From: Flavobacterium soyangense
GTDB taxonomy: Bacteria; Bacteroidota; Bacteroidia; Flavobacteriales; Flavobacteriaceae
DNA: 52,888 nt
Reading direction: 5' to 3'
Assembly: GCF_015277675.1 (NCBI RefSeq)
Contig: NZ_JADHEC010000024.1
Location: 1 to 52,888, forward strand
Every line of letters starts with the position of its first letter. Positions within the stretch are counted from its first letter, which is position 1. The position numbers were made by a program, and so were the translations under genes. The notes under the pieces are model-generated. The model had not been told where the DNA came from and did not search any database. It worked only from the letters and a program-made list of their open reading frames with translations. Positions 36,045 through 46,372 of this stretch are shown piece by piece.

Positions 36045-36446
36045 ATGAAAAAAAATATCAAAACATTTATTGTTGAGGATGATAGAATAGCTGCTTCAAT
36101 AATAAAAAAAATATTGAAATCAAATAAAAGTATAAACCAGTTTGAATTTTTTACAAACGGATTACTTGCTCTTGAAAAACCAAAAACACTTGATGGCATA
36201 AATGAAAAACTTCCCGATTTTATCGTGTTGGATTTCAATATGCCACTTATGAATGGATTAGAATTCCTTCAGAATATCAAATATATAAAAGTCATCAATC
36301 AAATTCCTATATTTATGAACTCCGCGTCAAATAAACTTGATGAATATAAAAATTGCTTAAATTATGAAAATGTCAAAGGGTATTTTTCAAAACCTTTTTC
36401 TAAACAAACATTAAATAGCATTTTGGAGTATGTTGAAAGCAATTAA
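36045..36446 (+). CDS. Single-domain response regulator (CheY-like)
   Basis: A 133-residue receiver domain without an output domain. It has VEDDR near residues 10-14, phospho-acceptor D63 in FIVLDFNMPLMNG, FMNSAS with the conserved Ser/Thr position, and the KPFSK lysine. Such proteins relay phosphate between a hybrid kinase and other partners or bind targets directly. No cognate kinase is adjacent. The 222 bases upstream contain a minus-strand coding scrap (35835-35930, ending KQANGERQGESNN) that I could not identify. Confidence 0.88.
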   Translation: MKKNIKTFIVEDDRIAASIIKKILKSNKSINQFEFFTNGLLALEKPKTLDGINEKLPDFIVLDFNMPLMNGLEFLQNIKYIKVINQIPIFMNSASNKLDEYKNCLNYENVKGYFSKPFSKQTLNSILEYVESN

Positions 36447-36538
36447 AAACCTGATTTATTTAAAACGGTTGAAAAAAATTTCAATATATAATAGTTTTCA
36501 AAAAAATAATATATACTGAATTACAGAAAAAAATAATA

Positions 36539-36775
36539 ATGCAAATAAGATCAAAACAACAAATGAAAAAATCAACAATAGAAGAAATTAAAGAACGATT
36601 TGATATTGAGGTTGAACGATTTTCAAACATAGAAACCGAACAACTTCCTACAATTAACGCCAAAATCTCATTGGAAATTATCACTGAAGCTTCTAAAAAA
36701 ATTACTCCTTATGCTGAAAACCTTTTAGACATTGGTTGTGGGGGAGGAATTTTTTCCCAAATATTATGCAAATGA
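36539..36775 (+). pseudogene. Truncated class I SAM methyltransferase
   Basis: Only 78 residues remain. A helical N-terminus precedes SAM motif I, LLDIGCGGGIFSQIL, then the frame stops at TGA. Members of this family need about 200-280 residues, so the substrate and most of the SAM-binding domain are lost. No continuation was found in other frames in the 60 bases before the tRNA genes, so this is a true truncation. Translation could also start at ATG 36563. It marks the right edge of the accessory island, beside tRNA genes. Confidence 0.75.
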
Positions 36776-36843
36776 TATTTTTCTAAAGAAAACAAAATGC
36801 CCTAAAACAAAAATAACCCACTGATTTACAGTGAGTTATTAAG

Positions 36844-36917
<74 letters not shown>

Positions 36918-36961
36918 ATTAATCAATAAGTTAACTAATTAAAAGAAAACTTAATAATTAG

Positions 36962-37036
36962 TCGGGGTGGCAGGATTCGAACCTGCGGCCTCCTGCTCCC
37001 AAAGCAGGCGCGATAACCGAGCTACGCTACACCCCG
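36962..37036 (-). tRNA. tRNA-Pro (anticodon TGG)
   Basis: Acceptor CGGGGTG/CACCCCG, D-arm GCGTAGCTCGGTTATCGCGC, anticodon stem CCTGC/GCAGG with loop TTTGGGA, and T-arm GCAGGTTCGAATCCTGC. CCA is not encoded. It lies 45 bases from tRNA-Arg. Confidence 0.95.
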
Positions 37037-37050
37037 AAATGCAAAAAAAG

Positions 37051-37137
37051 CGGAGAGTAAGGGATTCGAACCCTTGGTACAGTTTCCCATACGCATGTTT
37101 AGCAAACATGTCCTTTCGGCCACTCAGGCAACTCTCC
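37051..37137 (-). tRNA. tRNA-Ser (anticodon GCT)
   Basis: An 87-nt class II tRNA: acceptor GGAGAGT/ACTCTCC, anticodon stem CATGT/ACATG with loop TTGCTAA, a long variable arm, and T-arm AAGGGTTCGAATCCCTT. It is 5'-most in the transcript, so Ser-Pro-Arg are likely processed from one RNA. Confidence 0.95.
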
Positions 37138-37441
37138 AATATAAGAACTTATATTCCTTTTAAGCGGTTGCAAATGTAGCTTTCTATTCTATATTTTACA
37201 AATAATTACCCCCTTTTTTTAAATGTTTTTTTATTGCCAAATTAAATACATTAACAATCAAATGTATAGCGATTTAAAAACCTTAGTTTATCCGTTTTCC
37301 TAATGATTGTTACTAAAAAACAATCAAAATAAATAATAATTCAAAATTCACGAACTCAAAGACATAATATTATTAAAATTGTAATTTGGTATTTACTCAA
37401 AATGATTAAATTCGCAACTTAAACAAAGATACAAACAGATT
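37138..37441. other. AT-rich intergenic region
   Basis: About 300 bases between the tRNA cluster and the thiolase, with poly-T and AT-rich stretches and stops in all frames. It must carry the divergent promoters of the tRNA unit and the thiolase gene, but I find no clear -33/-7 pair. Confidence 0.5.
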
Positions 37442-38620
37442 ATGATCAAAAAAGTCGTTATCGTTTCCGCTGTCAGAACACCAATCGGAAGTTTTATGGG
37501 AGGATTATCTACCGTTGCTGCTCCAAGATTAGGAGCAGTTGCCATAAAAGGAGCTTTAGACCGAATTAAACTAGATGTAAATTTAGTCGATGAAGTTTTT
37601 ATGGGCAATGTCGTTCAGGCTGGCCTAGGTCAGGCTCCTGCCAGACAAGCAGCTATTTATGCGGGTTTACCAAATTCTGTAGCTTGTACTACGGTTAATA
37701 AAGTTTGTGCTTCTGGAATGAAATCAGTGATGTTGGGCGCACAAGCAATCCAATGCGGTGATGCCGAAATTGTAGTTGCCGGCGGAATGGAAAATATGAG
37801 TCTGATACCGCATTACATGCATCTAAGAAACGGCTATAAATTTGGCCCTGCCACCATGGTTGACGGAATGCAAAAAGATGGTCTTACAGATGCATACGAC
37901 AATAATGCTATGGGCGTTTGTGCCGACTTATGTGCAGCCGAATATAATTTAACCCGTGAAGATCAGGATAACTTCGCAATTCAATCTTATGAGCGTTCTG
38001 CGAAAGCTTGGGAAGCCGGAAAATTTGATAATGAAATAGTTCCCGTAGCGGTTCCTCAAAGAAAAGGAGATCCTATAATAGTGTCTAAAGACGAAGAATT
38101 TACGAATGTGAAATTAGACCGAATCCCTTCATTGAATGCTGTTTTTACAAAAGACGGAACGGTAACTGCTGCAAATGCTTCTACAATAAATGATGGTGCT
38201 GCCGCTGTGGTATTAATGAGTGAAGAAAAAGCATTATCTATGGGGTTAAAACCTTTGGCATACATACGAAGTTATGCCGATGCGGCCCAAGAACCAAAAT
38301 GGTTCACCACAAGTCCTGCAAAAGCAATTCCAAAAGCGTTGGCTAAAGCCGGATTGACAATAAAAGACGTAGATTATTTCGAATTTAATGAAGCCTTTGC
38401 TGTAGTAGGTTTAGCCAATGCAAAAATTCTAGGCTTAGATAACAATAAAATAAATGTGAATGGTGGAGCCGTATCTTTAGGTCATCCGCTAGGATGTTCA
38501 GGTGTTAGAATTATAGTTACATTGCTGAACGTTTTAGAACAAAACAACGCTAAAATAGGCGCAGCAGCAATCTGTAATGGCGGTGGAGGAGCATCGTCAA
38601 TTGTTATCGAAAGAATTTAA
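37442..38620 (+). CDS. Acetyl-CoA C-acetyltransferase / thiolase
   Basis: A 392-residue thiolase that condenses or cleaves acyl-CoA and acetyl-CoA. Catalytic residues are C89 in NKVCASGMKSV, H348 in GHPLGCSG and C378 in ICNGGG; the NEAF motif is also present. The size and the RTPIGSFMGG start fit biosynthetic or degradative thiolase II-like enzymes. With the 3-hydroxyacyl-CoA dehydrogenase at 12686 it could serve beta-oxidation or ketone metabolism. The NlpC/P60 gene follows after 31 bases. Confidence 0.94.
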   Translation: MIKKVVIVSAVRTPIGSFMGGLSTVAAPRLGAVAIKGALDRIKLDVNLVDEVFMGNVVQAGLGQAPARQAAIYAGLPNSVACTTVNKVCASGMKSVMLGAQAIQCGDAEIVVAGGMENMSLIPHYMHLRNGYKFGPATMVDGMQKDGLTDAYDNNAMGVCADLCAAEYNLTREDQDNFAIQSYERSAKAWEAGKFDNEIVPVAVPQRKGDPIIVSKDEEFTNVKLDRIPSLNAVFTKDGTVTAANASTINDGAAAVVLMSEEKALSMGLKPLAYIRSYADAAQEPKWFTTSPAKAIPKALAKAGLTIKDVDYFEFNEAFAVVGLANAKILGLDNNKINVNGGAVSLGHPLGCSGVRIIVTLLNVLEQNNAKIGAAAICNGGGGASSIVIERI

Positions 38621-38651
38621 ATCTATCATTCAAAATTTAAAATAGCACTAA

Positions 38652-39413
38652 ATGTTCGGAATTTGTAATCTAGCCATAATCCCACTTCGAATTGAACCCA
38701 GTGATAGAAGCGAAATCGTTTCCCAAGTTTTATTTGGAGAACATTTTGAAATCCTGGAACAATTCAAACAATGGGCTAAAATAAAATTGCAATTCGACGA
38801 TTATGAAGGTTGGGTAGATTCAAAACAGTACCAAATAATTTCCGAATCAGAATTTAATCAACTATCAGAAAATGCAATAGTATTAAATGCAGATTTACTG
38901 GAATACATGACAGGGCCGAATAATTTATTACTACCAATTCCGCTAGGTTCTTCTTTATCTTTCCTGAATCATAGCGACATTAATACTTCAAATTTTAATT
39001 TTGAGGGAACAAAAATTAGTGGCTTAAAACCAAAGAATGGCATACTGAGTACTGCATTTATGTATTTGAACGCCCCTTATCTTTGGGGAGGGAAAACTCC
39101 ATTTGGAGTTGATTGCTCGGGTTTTACTCAAATGGTTTATAAACTCAATGGATATAAATTACTGCGGGATGCTTCACAACAGTCAAAACAAGGAGAAGCA
39201 TTGAGTTTTATTGAAGAAAGCGAGCCCGGTGATTTGGCTTTTTTCGATAATGACGAAGGAAACATTATTCATGTAGGCATTATTATGGAAGACAATTACA
39301 TTATTCACGCCAGCGGAAAAGTGAGAATTGACAGATTGGATCATCTTGGAATTTATAATGCCGAAGCCAATAAACACACACACAAACTTCGAGTTATTAA
39401 AAAAATTATATAA
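38652..39413 (+). CDS. NlpC/P60 (C40) cell-wall peptidase with SH3 domain
   Basis: A 253-residue endopeptidase likely to cut peptidoglycan stem peptides. An SH3-like domain (about 1-65, FGEHFEILEQFKQWAKIKL) precedes the papain-like domain with C155 in PFGVDCSGFTQ, H207 in HVGIIM and H219 in IIHASGKVR as the C/H/H triad. No classical signal peptide is seen, which is common in this YkfC/Spr-like subgroup. It lies 31 bases after the thiolase gene and ends at a shared terminator. Confidence 0.9.
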   Translation: MFGICNLAIIPLRIEPSDRSEIVSQVLFGEHFEILEQFKQWAKIKLQFDDYEGWVDSKQYQIISESEFNQLSENAIVLNADLLEYMTGPNNLLLPIPLGSSLSFLNHSDINTSNFNFEGTKISGLKPKNGILSTAFMYLNAPYLWGGKTPFGVDCSGFTQMVYKLNGYKLLRDASQQSKQGEALSFIEESEPGDLAFFDNDEGNIIHVGIIMEDNYIIHASGKVRIDRLDHLGIYNAEANKHTHKLRVIKKII

Positions 39414-39416
39414 AAA

Positions 39417-39447
39417 AAATCCCGCCTATAGTAGACGGGATTTAATA
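39417..39447. terminator. Bidirectional terminator
   Basis: AAATCCCG and CGGGATTT form a perfect eight-base-pair stem with A- and T-runs on both sides, between converging NlpC/P60 and TPR genes. Confidence 0.75.
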
Positions 39448-39465
39448 TTTATTCTGTATTTCCTT

Positions 39466-40752
39466 TTATTTCCCTTCTTGTTCTTTTATTTTTTCTTTCA
39501 AAGCATTTTTCTCTGGAGCCATTTCTAACGCACCATAAACATTTAAAAGTGTTTTTGCAACGTCAATATTTTTCGGATCTATTTCAACTGCTTTTTTAAG
39601 AAATGGAATAGTGCTTTTGAATAAGTTTAGTCTCTTAGTTTTTAACTCTTCATAACGTTTCATATCCTTTGCAGAGGTTCCTAATTTATTCATTTCGTCA
39701 ATAATTACTTTCTCATCTTCAAGCATTAAAGCAGCTAAGTTGATATAAGCATTGACATAATTAGGATCAATTTCCATTACTCGTTTATAATATTTTGTAG
39801 CTTCTTCAGGATTTTTTGCATTAGCGCTAATTACACCTAAATTAAAAACTAAATCAGCATCGTTTGGATTTTTTTCTAAAGCCTCAGATACCAATTTTTT
39901 ATAGGTTTCGAAATCTTTAGTTTCTAGATATAAATTGGCCTCAGTCAAAATTAATGAAACATCTTCTGGATTTGCTTTTCTGGCATCTGTAACAGCTTTT
40001 TTAGCTTCTTCCGTTTTTCCATCCTGAACTAAGATCAAAGTAATGTTTTTGTAGATTTCACCTCTTTTTGAAGGAATAGGCTCAGTTTTAGGCTTCTCAT
40101 GTGTTCCAATTTTTACAGCGAAATCTCTTTCTTTAGCAGTGTTAAACACATCTTCCTGAGCAGTTAATTTATTCATTGCTAAATAACTGACACCTTTACC
40201 GGAATAATTAAGTGCTTTCAGCTCGTAATATAATTTAAGAGCAGTTGCATAATCTTTACCATTTACAAAAGTAGAAGCTGCATAATACAAATTGATAGTG
40301 TCTTTTTTATCTAATAAATAGGCATCATATAACTTTTGAGCTCCTTCTAAATGTTTGTCTGCTTTAGTATCAGCAACAGCACTATTCAATAATTTATATT
40401 TAATATCCAGAATTGAAGTAGTGGCCTGAGAAGAATATTTATCTTTTCCGGAAGCTTTTTCAACGGCTAATAAATCTTGATAAGCTTTGGCAGCCAAAGA
40501 AAGATTTTTACCCTCATCAACTTTTTTATTGGCTAATTCTAAATAAGCATTTCCTTTCACAAAGAAATACTGGGCTTTTTCAGAGTCTGGAGCCGTTGCT
40601 GATGCAGCTTCCGCTCCTTGCAAAATAGTTACCGCTTCCTGCGCATTTCCAGCTTTTAAAGATTTTTCAGCTGCTTTAATTTGATCTTTTTGAGCAAAAG
40701 TAGCTACTGATATCAATAATGCTGACGCTAGTATTACATATTTACTTTTCAT
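39466..40752 (-). CDS. Secreted TPR-repeat protein
   Basis: A 428-residue periplasmic protein: signal peptide MKSKYVILASALLISVATFA, then tetratricopeptide repeats throughout, for example EATKYYKRVMEIDPNYVNAY and PFLKKAVEIDPKNIDVAKTL. TPRs bind protein partners, so an envelope scaffold role is likely. The frame stays open 55 codons further upstream into gyrA, but those codons encode a basic, Met/Lys-rich artefact. ATG 40752 gives a proper signal peptide. It lies 55 bases after gyrA, probably on the same transcript. Confidence 0.85.
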   Translation of the reverse strand: MKSKYVILASALLISVATFAQKDQIKAAEKSLKAGNAQEAVTILQGAEAASATAPDSEKAQYFFVKGNAYLELANKKVDEGKNLSLAAKAYQDLLAVEKASGKDKYSSQATTSILDIKYKLLNSAVADTKADKHLEGAQKLYDAYLLDKKDTINLYYAASTFVNGKDYATALKLYYELKALNYSGKGVSYLAMNKLTAQEDVFNTAKERDFAVKIGTHEKPKTEPIPSKRGEIYKNITLILVQDGKTEEAKKAVTDARKANPEDVSLILTEANLYLETKDFETYKKLVSEALEKNPNDADLVFNLGVISANAKNPEEATKYYKRVMEIDPNYVNAYINLAALMLEDEKVIIDEMNKLGTSAKDMKRYEELKTKRLNLFKSTIPFLKKAVEIDPKNIDVAKTLLNVYGALEMAPEKNALKEKIKEQEGK

Positions 40753-40807
40753 AATATTCTTTTTTTTTGTTTTAAATATATTCTTGTTATCTGTATTCTC
40801 TAATTTA

Positions 40808-43456
40808 TTATGCTTCATCTTCTGAATCGTCCTCATCCACTTCTTCTTCTGAATCGTCAATTTCTTCCTCGTCATCATCCTCATCATCAGTTGTATCTTC
40901 ATCTTCAAGAACTTCAAGAACTGGTTTTACTCTTTCGATTGTTTCCGCTTCTATGATATTTCCCTCTTCATCAACAACAACTTCAACAACATCGTCTTTC
41001 ATAACTTTTGTCACCGCTGCGATAGAATCATTTCCTTTTAGATTAATCAATTTAACACCTTGAGTAGCACGCCCCATAACTCTCAAATCTTCAACAGCCA
41101 TTCTGATGGTTAATCCGGATTTGTTGATAATCATCAAATCGTCTGCGTCTGTTACATTACTAATCGAAATTAGTTTTCCAGTTTTTTCGGTGATATTCAA
41201 AGTTTTTACCCCTTTTCCACCACGATTCGTTATTCTATAAACATCTTCGCCATCTTCGTCAACTAATTTGGTTCGTTTTCCGTATCCATTTTCAGTAACT
41301 ACTAAAATCTGGGTATCGTTGATATTATCTTTATCTACAGTAACCATACCAATTACTTCATCAACATCATCTTTTAAAGTAATTCCACGAACACCTGAAG
41401 CAGTTCTTCCCATCGGACGCGTTTTAGTTTCTTCAAAACGAACTAGTTTTCCGGATTTAACAGCCAATATAATTTGACTTTCACCATTAGTTAATTTGGC
41501 TTCCAATAATTCATCGCCTTCCTTAATCGTAATTGCAGCAACACCATTGACACGAGGTTTAGAATATTTCTCCAAAGATGTTTTCTTAACCTGACCTTTT
41601 TTAGTTACCATAATAAGGTTGTGACTATTGATGTATTCCTTATCTTTTAAATCTTGGGTACAGATAAAAGCTTTAACTTTATCATCACTCTCGATATTAA
41701 TAAGGTTTTGCAAAGCTCTACCTTTGGCGGTTTTGCTTCCTTCAGGAATTTCATAAACACGCATCCAGAAACATTTTCCTTTTTGGGTAAAAAACATCAT
41801 ATATTGATGATTGGTAGCCACAAACATATTTTCAAGAAAATCCTGATCTCTTGTTCCGGCGCTTTTTTGTCCAACTCCACCTCTATTTTGAGTTTTGTAT
41901 TCTGATAAATTAGTACGTTTGATGTAACCGGCGTGCGAAATAGTGATAACCACATTTTCATCGGCAATTAAATCTTCGATACTTACATCACCACCTGAAT
42001 ATTCAATTAAGGAACGACGTTCATCACCATATTTATCACGAATTTCTATAAGTTCTTCTTTAATAAGAGCAATTCTTAAATTAATATCTTCCAATAAAGC
42101 TCTTAAGTGCTCTATTAATTTCATTATTTCTTCGTATTCTGCTCTTAATTTATCTTGCTCTAATCCGGTCAATTGACGCAAACGCATTTCTACAATGGCA
42201 CGAGACTGAATGTCAGACAAATTGAATCTTTCGATTAATTTTTCTCTTGCTTCTTCCGTATTTTTCGAAGCTTTGATTAAAGCAATTACTTCATCAATAT
42301 TATCTGAAGCGATAATTAATCCTTCAAGAATATGCGCTCTTTCTTCTGCCTTACGCAATTCAAATCTGGTTCTGCGAACAACTACATCGTGACGGTGTTC
42401 TACAAAATAGTGAATCATATCTTTCAGATTCAACATTTGTGGACGACCTTTTACCAATGCAATATTATTTACAGAAAAGGATGATTGCAATTGAGTATAC
42501 TTGTAAAGGGTATTCAAAACCACGTTTGGCGTAGCATCACGTTTCAAGATATAAACGATGCGCATACCATTTCTATCTGATTCATCACGGATATTGGCAA
42601 TTCCTTCTATTTTTTTCTCATTAACCAAATCAGCAGTACGCTTAATCATATCGGCCTTGTTGACTTGATATGGGATTTCGGTAACGATGATACATTCTCT
42701 GCCATCTACTTCTTCAAAACCAACTTTAGCACGTATCACAACACGTCCTCTACCTGTTTTAAATGCTTCGCGAACACCTTCGTAACCATATATAGTTCCA
42801 CCAGTTGGAAAATCCGGTGCTTTAATATGAGTCATCAATTCATCAATTTCAATTTCGTTATTATCAATAAAAGCTAATGTTCCGTTGATAACTTCAGTAA
42901 GATTGTGAGGAGGCATATTAGTTGCCATACCAACAGCAATTCCAGTTGCTCCATTAATCAATAAAGTAGGAACTCTGGTTGGCATTACTTTTGGTTCATA
43001 TAAAGTATCGTCAAAATTCAGTTGAAAGTCAACGGTTTCTTTTTCGATATCAGCCATTATTTCTTCCGAAATTTTACGCATTCTTGCTTCAGTATAACGC
43101 ATTGCAGCCGGACTATCTCCATCAACAGAACCAAAGTTACCCTGACCGTCAACTAATAAATAGCGCAAACTCCATTCTTGAGCCATACGAACCATGGCAT
43201 CATAAACTGAAGTATCTCCATGCGGGTGATACTTTCCTAAAACTTCTCCAACAATTCTAGCAGATTTTTTATGGGCGGATTTTGAAGTTACTCCTAGATC
43301 ATACATTCCGTAAAGTACTCTTCGATGTACTGGTTTCAAGCCATCTCTAACATCAGGAAGAGCTCGTGATACAATTACTGACATCGAATAATCGATGTAA
43401 GCTGACTTCATTTCATCTTCAATGTTAATGGGAATTAACTTTTCTCCTTCAGACAT
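40808..43456 (-). CDS. gyrA: DNA gyrase subunit A
   Basis: An 882-residue type II topoisomerase subunit that breaks and rejoins DNA during negative supercoiling. The quinolone-resistance region contains [20 protein letters not shown], with Ser83 and Asp87 equivalents as Ser and Tyr/Asp-type residues, and the active-site Tyr121 in [10 protein letters not shown]. The C-terminal pinwheel has the GyrA box variant QNRGGVGQK. The last 35 residues are almost all Asp and Glu, an acidic tail seen in Bacteroidota. It is transcribed away from clpC. Confidence 0.97.
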   Translation of the reverse strand: MSEGEKLIPINIEDEMKSAYIDYSMSVIVSRALPDVRDGLKPVHRRVLYGMYDLGVTSKSAHKKSARIVGEVLGKYHPHGDTSVYDAMVRMAQEWSLRYLLVDGQGNFGSVDGDSPAAMRYTEARMRKISEEIMADIEKETVDFQLNFDDTLYEPKVMPTRVPTLLINGATGIAVGMATNMPPHNLTEVINGTLAFIDNNEIEIDELMTHIKAPDFPTGGTIYGYEGVREAFKTGRGRVVIRAKVGFEEVDGRECIIVTEIPYQVNKADMIKRTADLVNEKKIEGIANIRDESDRNGMRIVYILKRDATPNVVLNTLYKYTQLQSSFSVNNIALVKGRPQMLNLKDMIHYFVEHRHDVVVRRTRFELRKAEERAHILEGLIIASDNIDEVIALIKASKNTEEAREKLIERFNLSDIQSRAIVEMRLRQLTGLEQDKLRAEYEEIMKLIEHLRALLEDINLRIALIKEELIEIRDKYGDERRSLIEYSGGDVSIEDLIADENVVITISHAGYIKRTNLSEYKTQNRGGVGQKSAGTRDQDFLENMFVATNHQYMMFFTQKGKCFWMRVYEIPEGSKTAKGRALQNLINIESDDKVKAFICTQDLKDKEYINSHNLIMVTKKGQVKKTSLEKYSKPRVNGVAAITIKEGDELLEAKLTNGESQIILAVKSGKLVRFEETKTRPMGRTASGVRGITLKDDVDEVIGMVTVDKDNINDTQILVVTENGYGKRTKLVDEDGEDVYRITNRGGKGVKTLNITEKTGKLISISNVTDADDLMIINKSGLTIRMAVEDLRVMGRATQGVKLINLKGNDSIAAVTKVMKDDVVEVVVDEEGNIIEAETIERVKPVLEVLEDEDTTDDEDDDEEEIDDSEEEVDEDDSEDEA

Positions 43457-43644
43457 AAGTTGTAATATTTAATAAATTTATTTTAGTTTCAAAACGTGCT
43501 AATATACGTCATTATGATTTTTTTAAACAAACTATTCATTACTTATTTCAATGATTTATTAACAAAATAAACTTGTTTTTTAGTTAATAAATTAAGTAAG
43601 TTTTAACGTTTATTTGTTGATTTTTTTGTCAATTAGCTGACATA

Positions 43645-43658
43645 ACCTCTTAAGAGGT
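43645..43658. promoter_or_regulatory. Perfect palindrome upstream of clpC
   Basis: ACCTCTTAAGAGGT is a perfect 14-bp palindrome located 60 bases before the clpC ATG, just upstream of a plausible promoter (TTTTTG near 43666, TAAATTTA near 43692). It lies in the gyrA-clpC divergent region, so it could be an operator for one or both genes. The regulator is unknown. Confidence 0.4.
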
Positions 43659-43717
43659 ATGATTTTTGTTTTTCAAACACTAATTCACTAAATTTACATT
43701 AGCAATACAATAATAAT

Positions 43718-46261
43718 ATGGATGATAATTTTTCACCAAGAGTAAAAGATGTAATAACTTACAGCAAAGAAGAAGCCTTACGTTTGGGACACGATTTCAT
43801 TGGCACAGAGCACCTTATGCTTGGTATTTTAAGAGACGGTAATGGGAAGGCTATTAACATTTTAAATAATTTATCGGTAGATTTAGATCTTTTACGCAGG
43901 AAAGTAGAGATTCTAAGTCCAGCAAGTCCCAATATGGATACCAACATTGAAAAGAAAAATCTACACCTTACAAGACAAGCAGAGCGTGCATTGAAAACTA
44001 CTTTTCTTGAAGCAAAAGTATTTCACAGCACATCAATCAGTACAGCACATCTATTATTGTGCATCTTAAGAAATGAGAATGATCCAACAACCAAGCTATT
44101 GAATAAACTAAATATTGATTATGATATAGCCAAAGAACAATATCTAAATATGACACCATCCGAAGAAAATTTTATGGAAAACTTGCCAAAAAACGATGCC
44201 TACAATGAGGATTCAGGACAAGATGACAGTCTAAAAGAAGGCACTTTTAACAATCCGGCCAATAAATCCAACAAAAAATCCAAAACACCTGTTTTGGATA
44301 ATTTTGGGAGAGATTTAACAGAAATGGCCGAAGAAGGAAAATTAGACCCTGTTGTGGGACGTGAAAAAGAAATAGAACGGGTTTCTCAAATTTTAAGCCG
44401 ACGCAAAAAGAACAATCCACTTCTTATAGGAGAGCCTGGTGTGGGAAAATCTGCCATCGCCGAAGGTTTAGCGTTGCGCATTATTCAAAAGAAAGTCTCC
44501 AGAATACTATTCAATAAACGAGTCGTAACACTTGATTTAGCAAGTCTTGTTGCAGGCACAAAATACCGTGGTCAGTTTGAGGAAAGAATGAAAGCTGTGA
44601 TGAACGAATTAGAAAAAAATGACGATATCATTCTTTTCATTGATGAAATTCATACAATCGTTGGTGCTGGCGGTGCTACTGGTTCACTTGACGCTTCAAA
44701 TATGTTTAAACCCGCTTTGTCAAGAGGTGAAATTCAATGTATTGGTGCCACAACATTGGACGAATACCGTCAATATATAGAAAAAGACGGCGCTCTCGAA
44801 AGACGTTTTCAAAAGGTAATTATCGAACCAACTTCGGTTGATGAAACTATTATGATCCTGAACAATATTAAAGACAAATATGAAGAGCATCACAATGTAA
44901 CTTATACTCCGGAAGCTATTGAAGCTTGCGTAAAGTTGACCAATAGATACATGTCTGAACGTTTTTTACCGGATAAAGCTATCGATGCTTTGGACGAAGC
45001 TGGATCTAGAGTTCACATCACAAACATTGATGTTCCGGAACAAATTTTAGAATTGGAAAAACAATTAGAAGATGTTCGTGAATTGAAAAATGCAGTTGTC
45101 AAAAAACAAAAATATGAAGAAGCGGCAAAACTTCGAGATGATGAAAAACGCATTGAAAAAGATTTGGCAATAGCCCAAGAAAAATGGGATGAAGATTCAA
45201 AAAATAACAGAATTGAAGTTACCGAAGACAATGTTGCCGATGTGGTATCAATGATGACAGGAATTCCCGTAAATCGTATTGCCCAAACAGAAAGTAATAA
45301 ACTCGCTATATTACCTGAACTTATAGAAAATAAAGTGATTGGGCAGAAAGAAGCCATACTTAAAATTTCTCGTGCCATTCAAAGAAATCGTGCCGGATTG
45401 AAAGATCCTAATCGACCTATTGGTTCCTTCATTTTCTTGGGACAAACCGGTGTCGGTAAAACCCAATTGGCCAAAGTTTTAGCCAAAGAATTATTCGATT
45501 CTGAAGATGCATTGATACGAATCGATATGAGTGAATATATGGAAAAATTCGCTATTTCAAGATTAGTTGGAGCCCCTCCGGGATATGTGGGTTATGAAGA
45601 AGGCGGACAACTAACAGAGAAAGTACGTCGTAAACCATACTGTGTGGTACTTTTAGACGAAATCGAAAAAGCGCATCCTGATGTTTTCCATTTATTGCTT
45701 CAGGTCTTGGATGATGGTTATTTAACCGATAGTTTAGGGCGAAAAATCGATTTCAAGAATACAATTATCATAATGACATCGAATGTAGGTGCTCGACAAT
45801 TGAAAGATTTTGGACAAGGAGTTGGTTTTGGAACTGCTGCTAAAGTAGCCCAAGCCGACGATAATTCAAAAAGCATTATCGAAAATGCCTTGAAGAAAAC
45901 ATTTGCACCTGAATTCCTGAATAGAATTGATGATGTGATTGTCTTCAATACCTTAGAAAAACACGATATTGATTTAATTATCGAAATCGAATTGAAAAAA
46001 TTATACGTGCGAATAAAAGAATTGGGCTATCAATTAACTCTTTCAGATAAAGCGAAAGCGTTTATTGCTGAAAAAGGTTTTGACAGACAGTTTGGTGCAA
46101 GACCTCTAAAAAGAGCCATTCAAAAATATGTTGAAGATGCATTAGCCGAAGAAATTATCACTTCGAAAATTGCTTCCGGTGACGAAATTTTTATGGATCT
46201 CGACGACACTTCGCAAGAACTTATCGTTAAAGTGAACAAAGCAGAAAAACCTACTAATTAG
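43718..46261 (+). CDS. clpC: Clp ATPase ClpC
   Basis: An 847-residue AAA+ unfoldase that feeds proteins to ClpP. Order: Clp-N repeats (1-145), AAA1 with Walker A GEPGVGKS at 238-245 and [11 protein letters not shown], a short middle region with the UVR motif at about 452-480 ([19 protein letters not shown]), and AAA2 with GQTGVGKT at 575-582 and [11 protein letters not shown]. The UVR motif and short middle domain mark ClpC rather than ClpB. The stop codon lies within the terminator hairpin. Confidence 0.95.
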   Translation: MDDNFSPRVKDVITYSKEEALRLGHDFIGTEHLMLGILRDGNGKAINILNNLSVDLDLLRRKVEILSPASPNMDTNIEKKNLHLTRQAERALKTTFLEAKVFHSTSISTAHLLLCILRNENDPTTKLLNKLNIDYDIAKEQYLNMTPSEENFMENLPKNDAYNEDSGQDDSLKEGTFNNPANKSNKKSKTPVLDNFGRDLTEMAEEGKLDPVVGREKEIERVSQILSRRKKNNPLLIGEPGVGKSAIAEGLALRIIQKKVSRILFNKRVVTLDLASLVAGTKYRGQFEERMKAVMNELEKNDDIILFIDEIHTIVGAGGATGSLDASNMFKPALSRGEIQCIGATTLDEYRQYIEKDGALERRFQKVIIEPTSVDETIMILNNIKDKYEEHHNVTYTPEAIEACVKLTNRYMSERFLPDKAIDALDEAGSRVHITNIDVPEQILELEKQLEDVRELKNAVVKKQKYEEAAKLRDDEKRIEKDLAIAQEKWDEDSKNNRIEVTEDNVADVVSMMTGIPVNRIAQTESNKLAILPELIENKVIGQKEAILKISRAIQRNRAGLKDPNRPIGSFIFLGQTGVGKTQLAKVLAKELFDSEDALIRIDMSEYMEKFAISRLVGAPPGYVGYEEGGQLTEKVRRKPYCVVLLDEIEKAHPDVFHLLLQVLDDGYLTDSLGRKIDFKNTIIIMTSNVGARQLKDFGQGVGFGTAAKVAQADDNSKSIIENALKKTFAPEFLNRIDDVIVFNTLEKHDIDLIIEIELKKLYVRIKELGYQLTLSDKAKAFIAEKGFDRQFGARPLKRAIQKYVEDALAEEIITSKIASGDEIFMDLDDTSQELIVKVNKAEKPTN

Positions 46262-46275
46262 TAGGTTTTTTTTTG
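46246..46275 (+). terminator. Terminator overlapping the clpC stop codon
   Basis: AACCTACTAATTAGTAGGTT is a perfect inverted repeat followed by seven T's. The clpC stop TAG (46259-46261) lies inside the hairpin. Confidence 0.8.
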
Positions 46276-46372
46276 CTCTTACTTACCCAATATTTAATGA
46301 TAATTTAATATTCATAATCCTTTTTTTCAATATATATTTACACCTGAATTATTCATTCTTGAAAATTGATTT

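Noticed and set aside
36951..37179. ORFs on both strands across the tRNA genes
   Set aside because: They coincide exactly with tRNA-Pro and tRNA-Ser cloverleaves.
40753..40917. N-terminal extension of the TPR gene into gyrA
   Set aside because: The 55 extra codons are a frame-shifted reading of the gyrA acidic tail and would bury the signal peptide.
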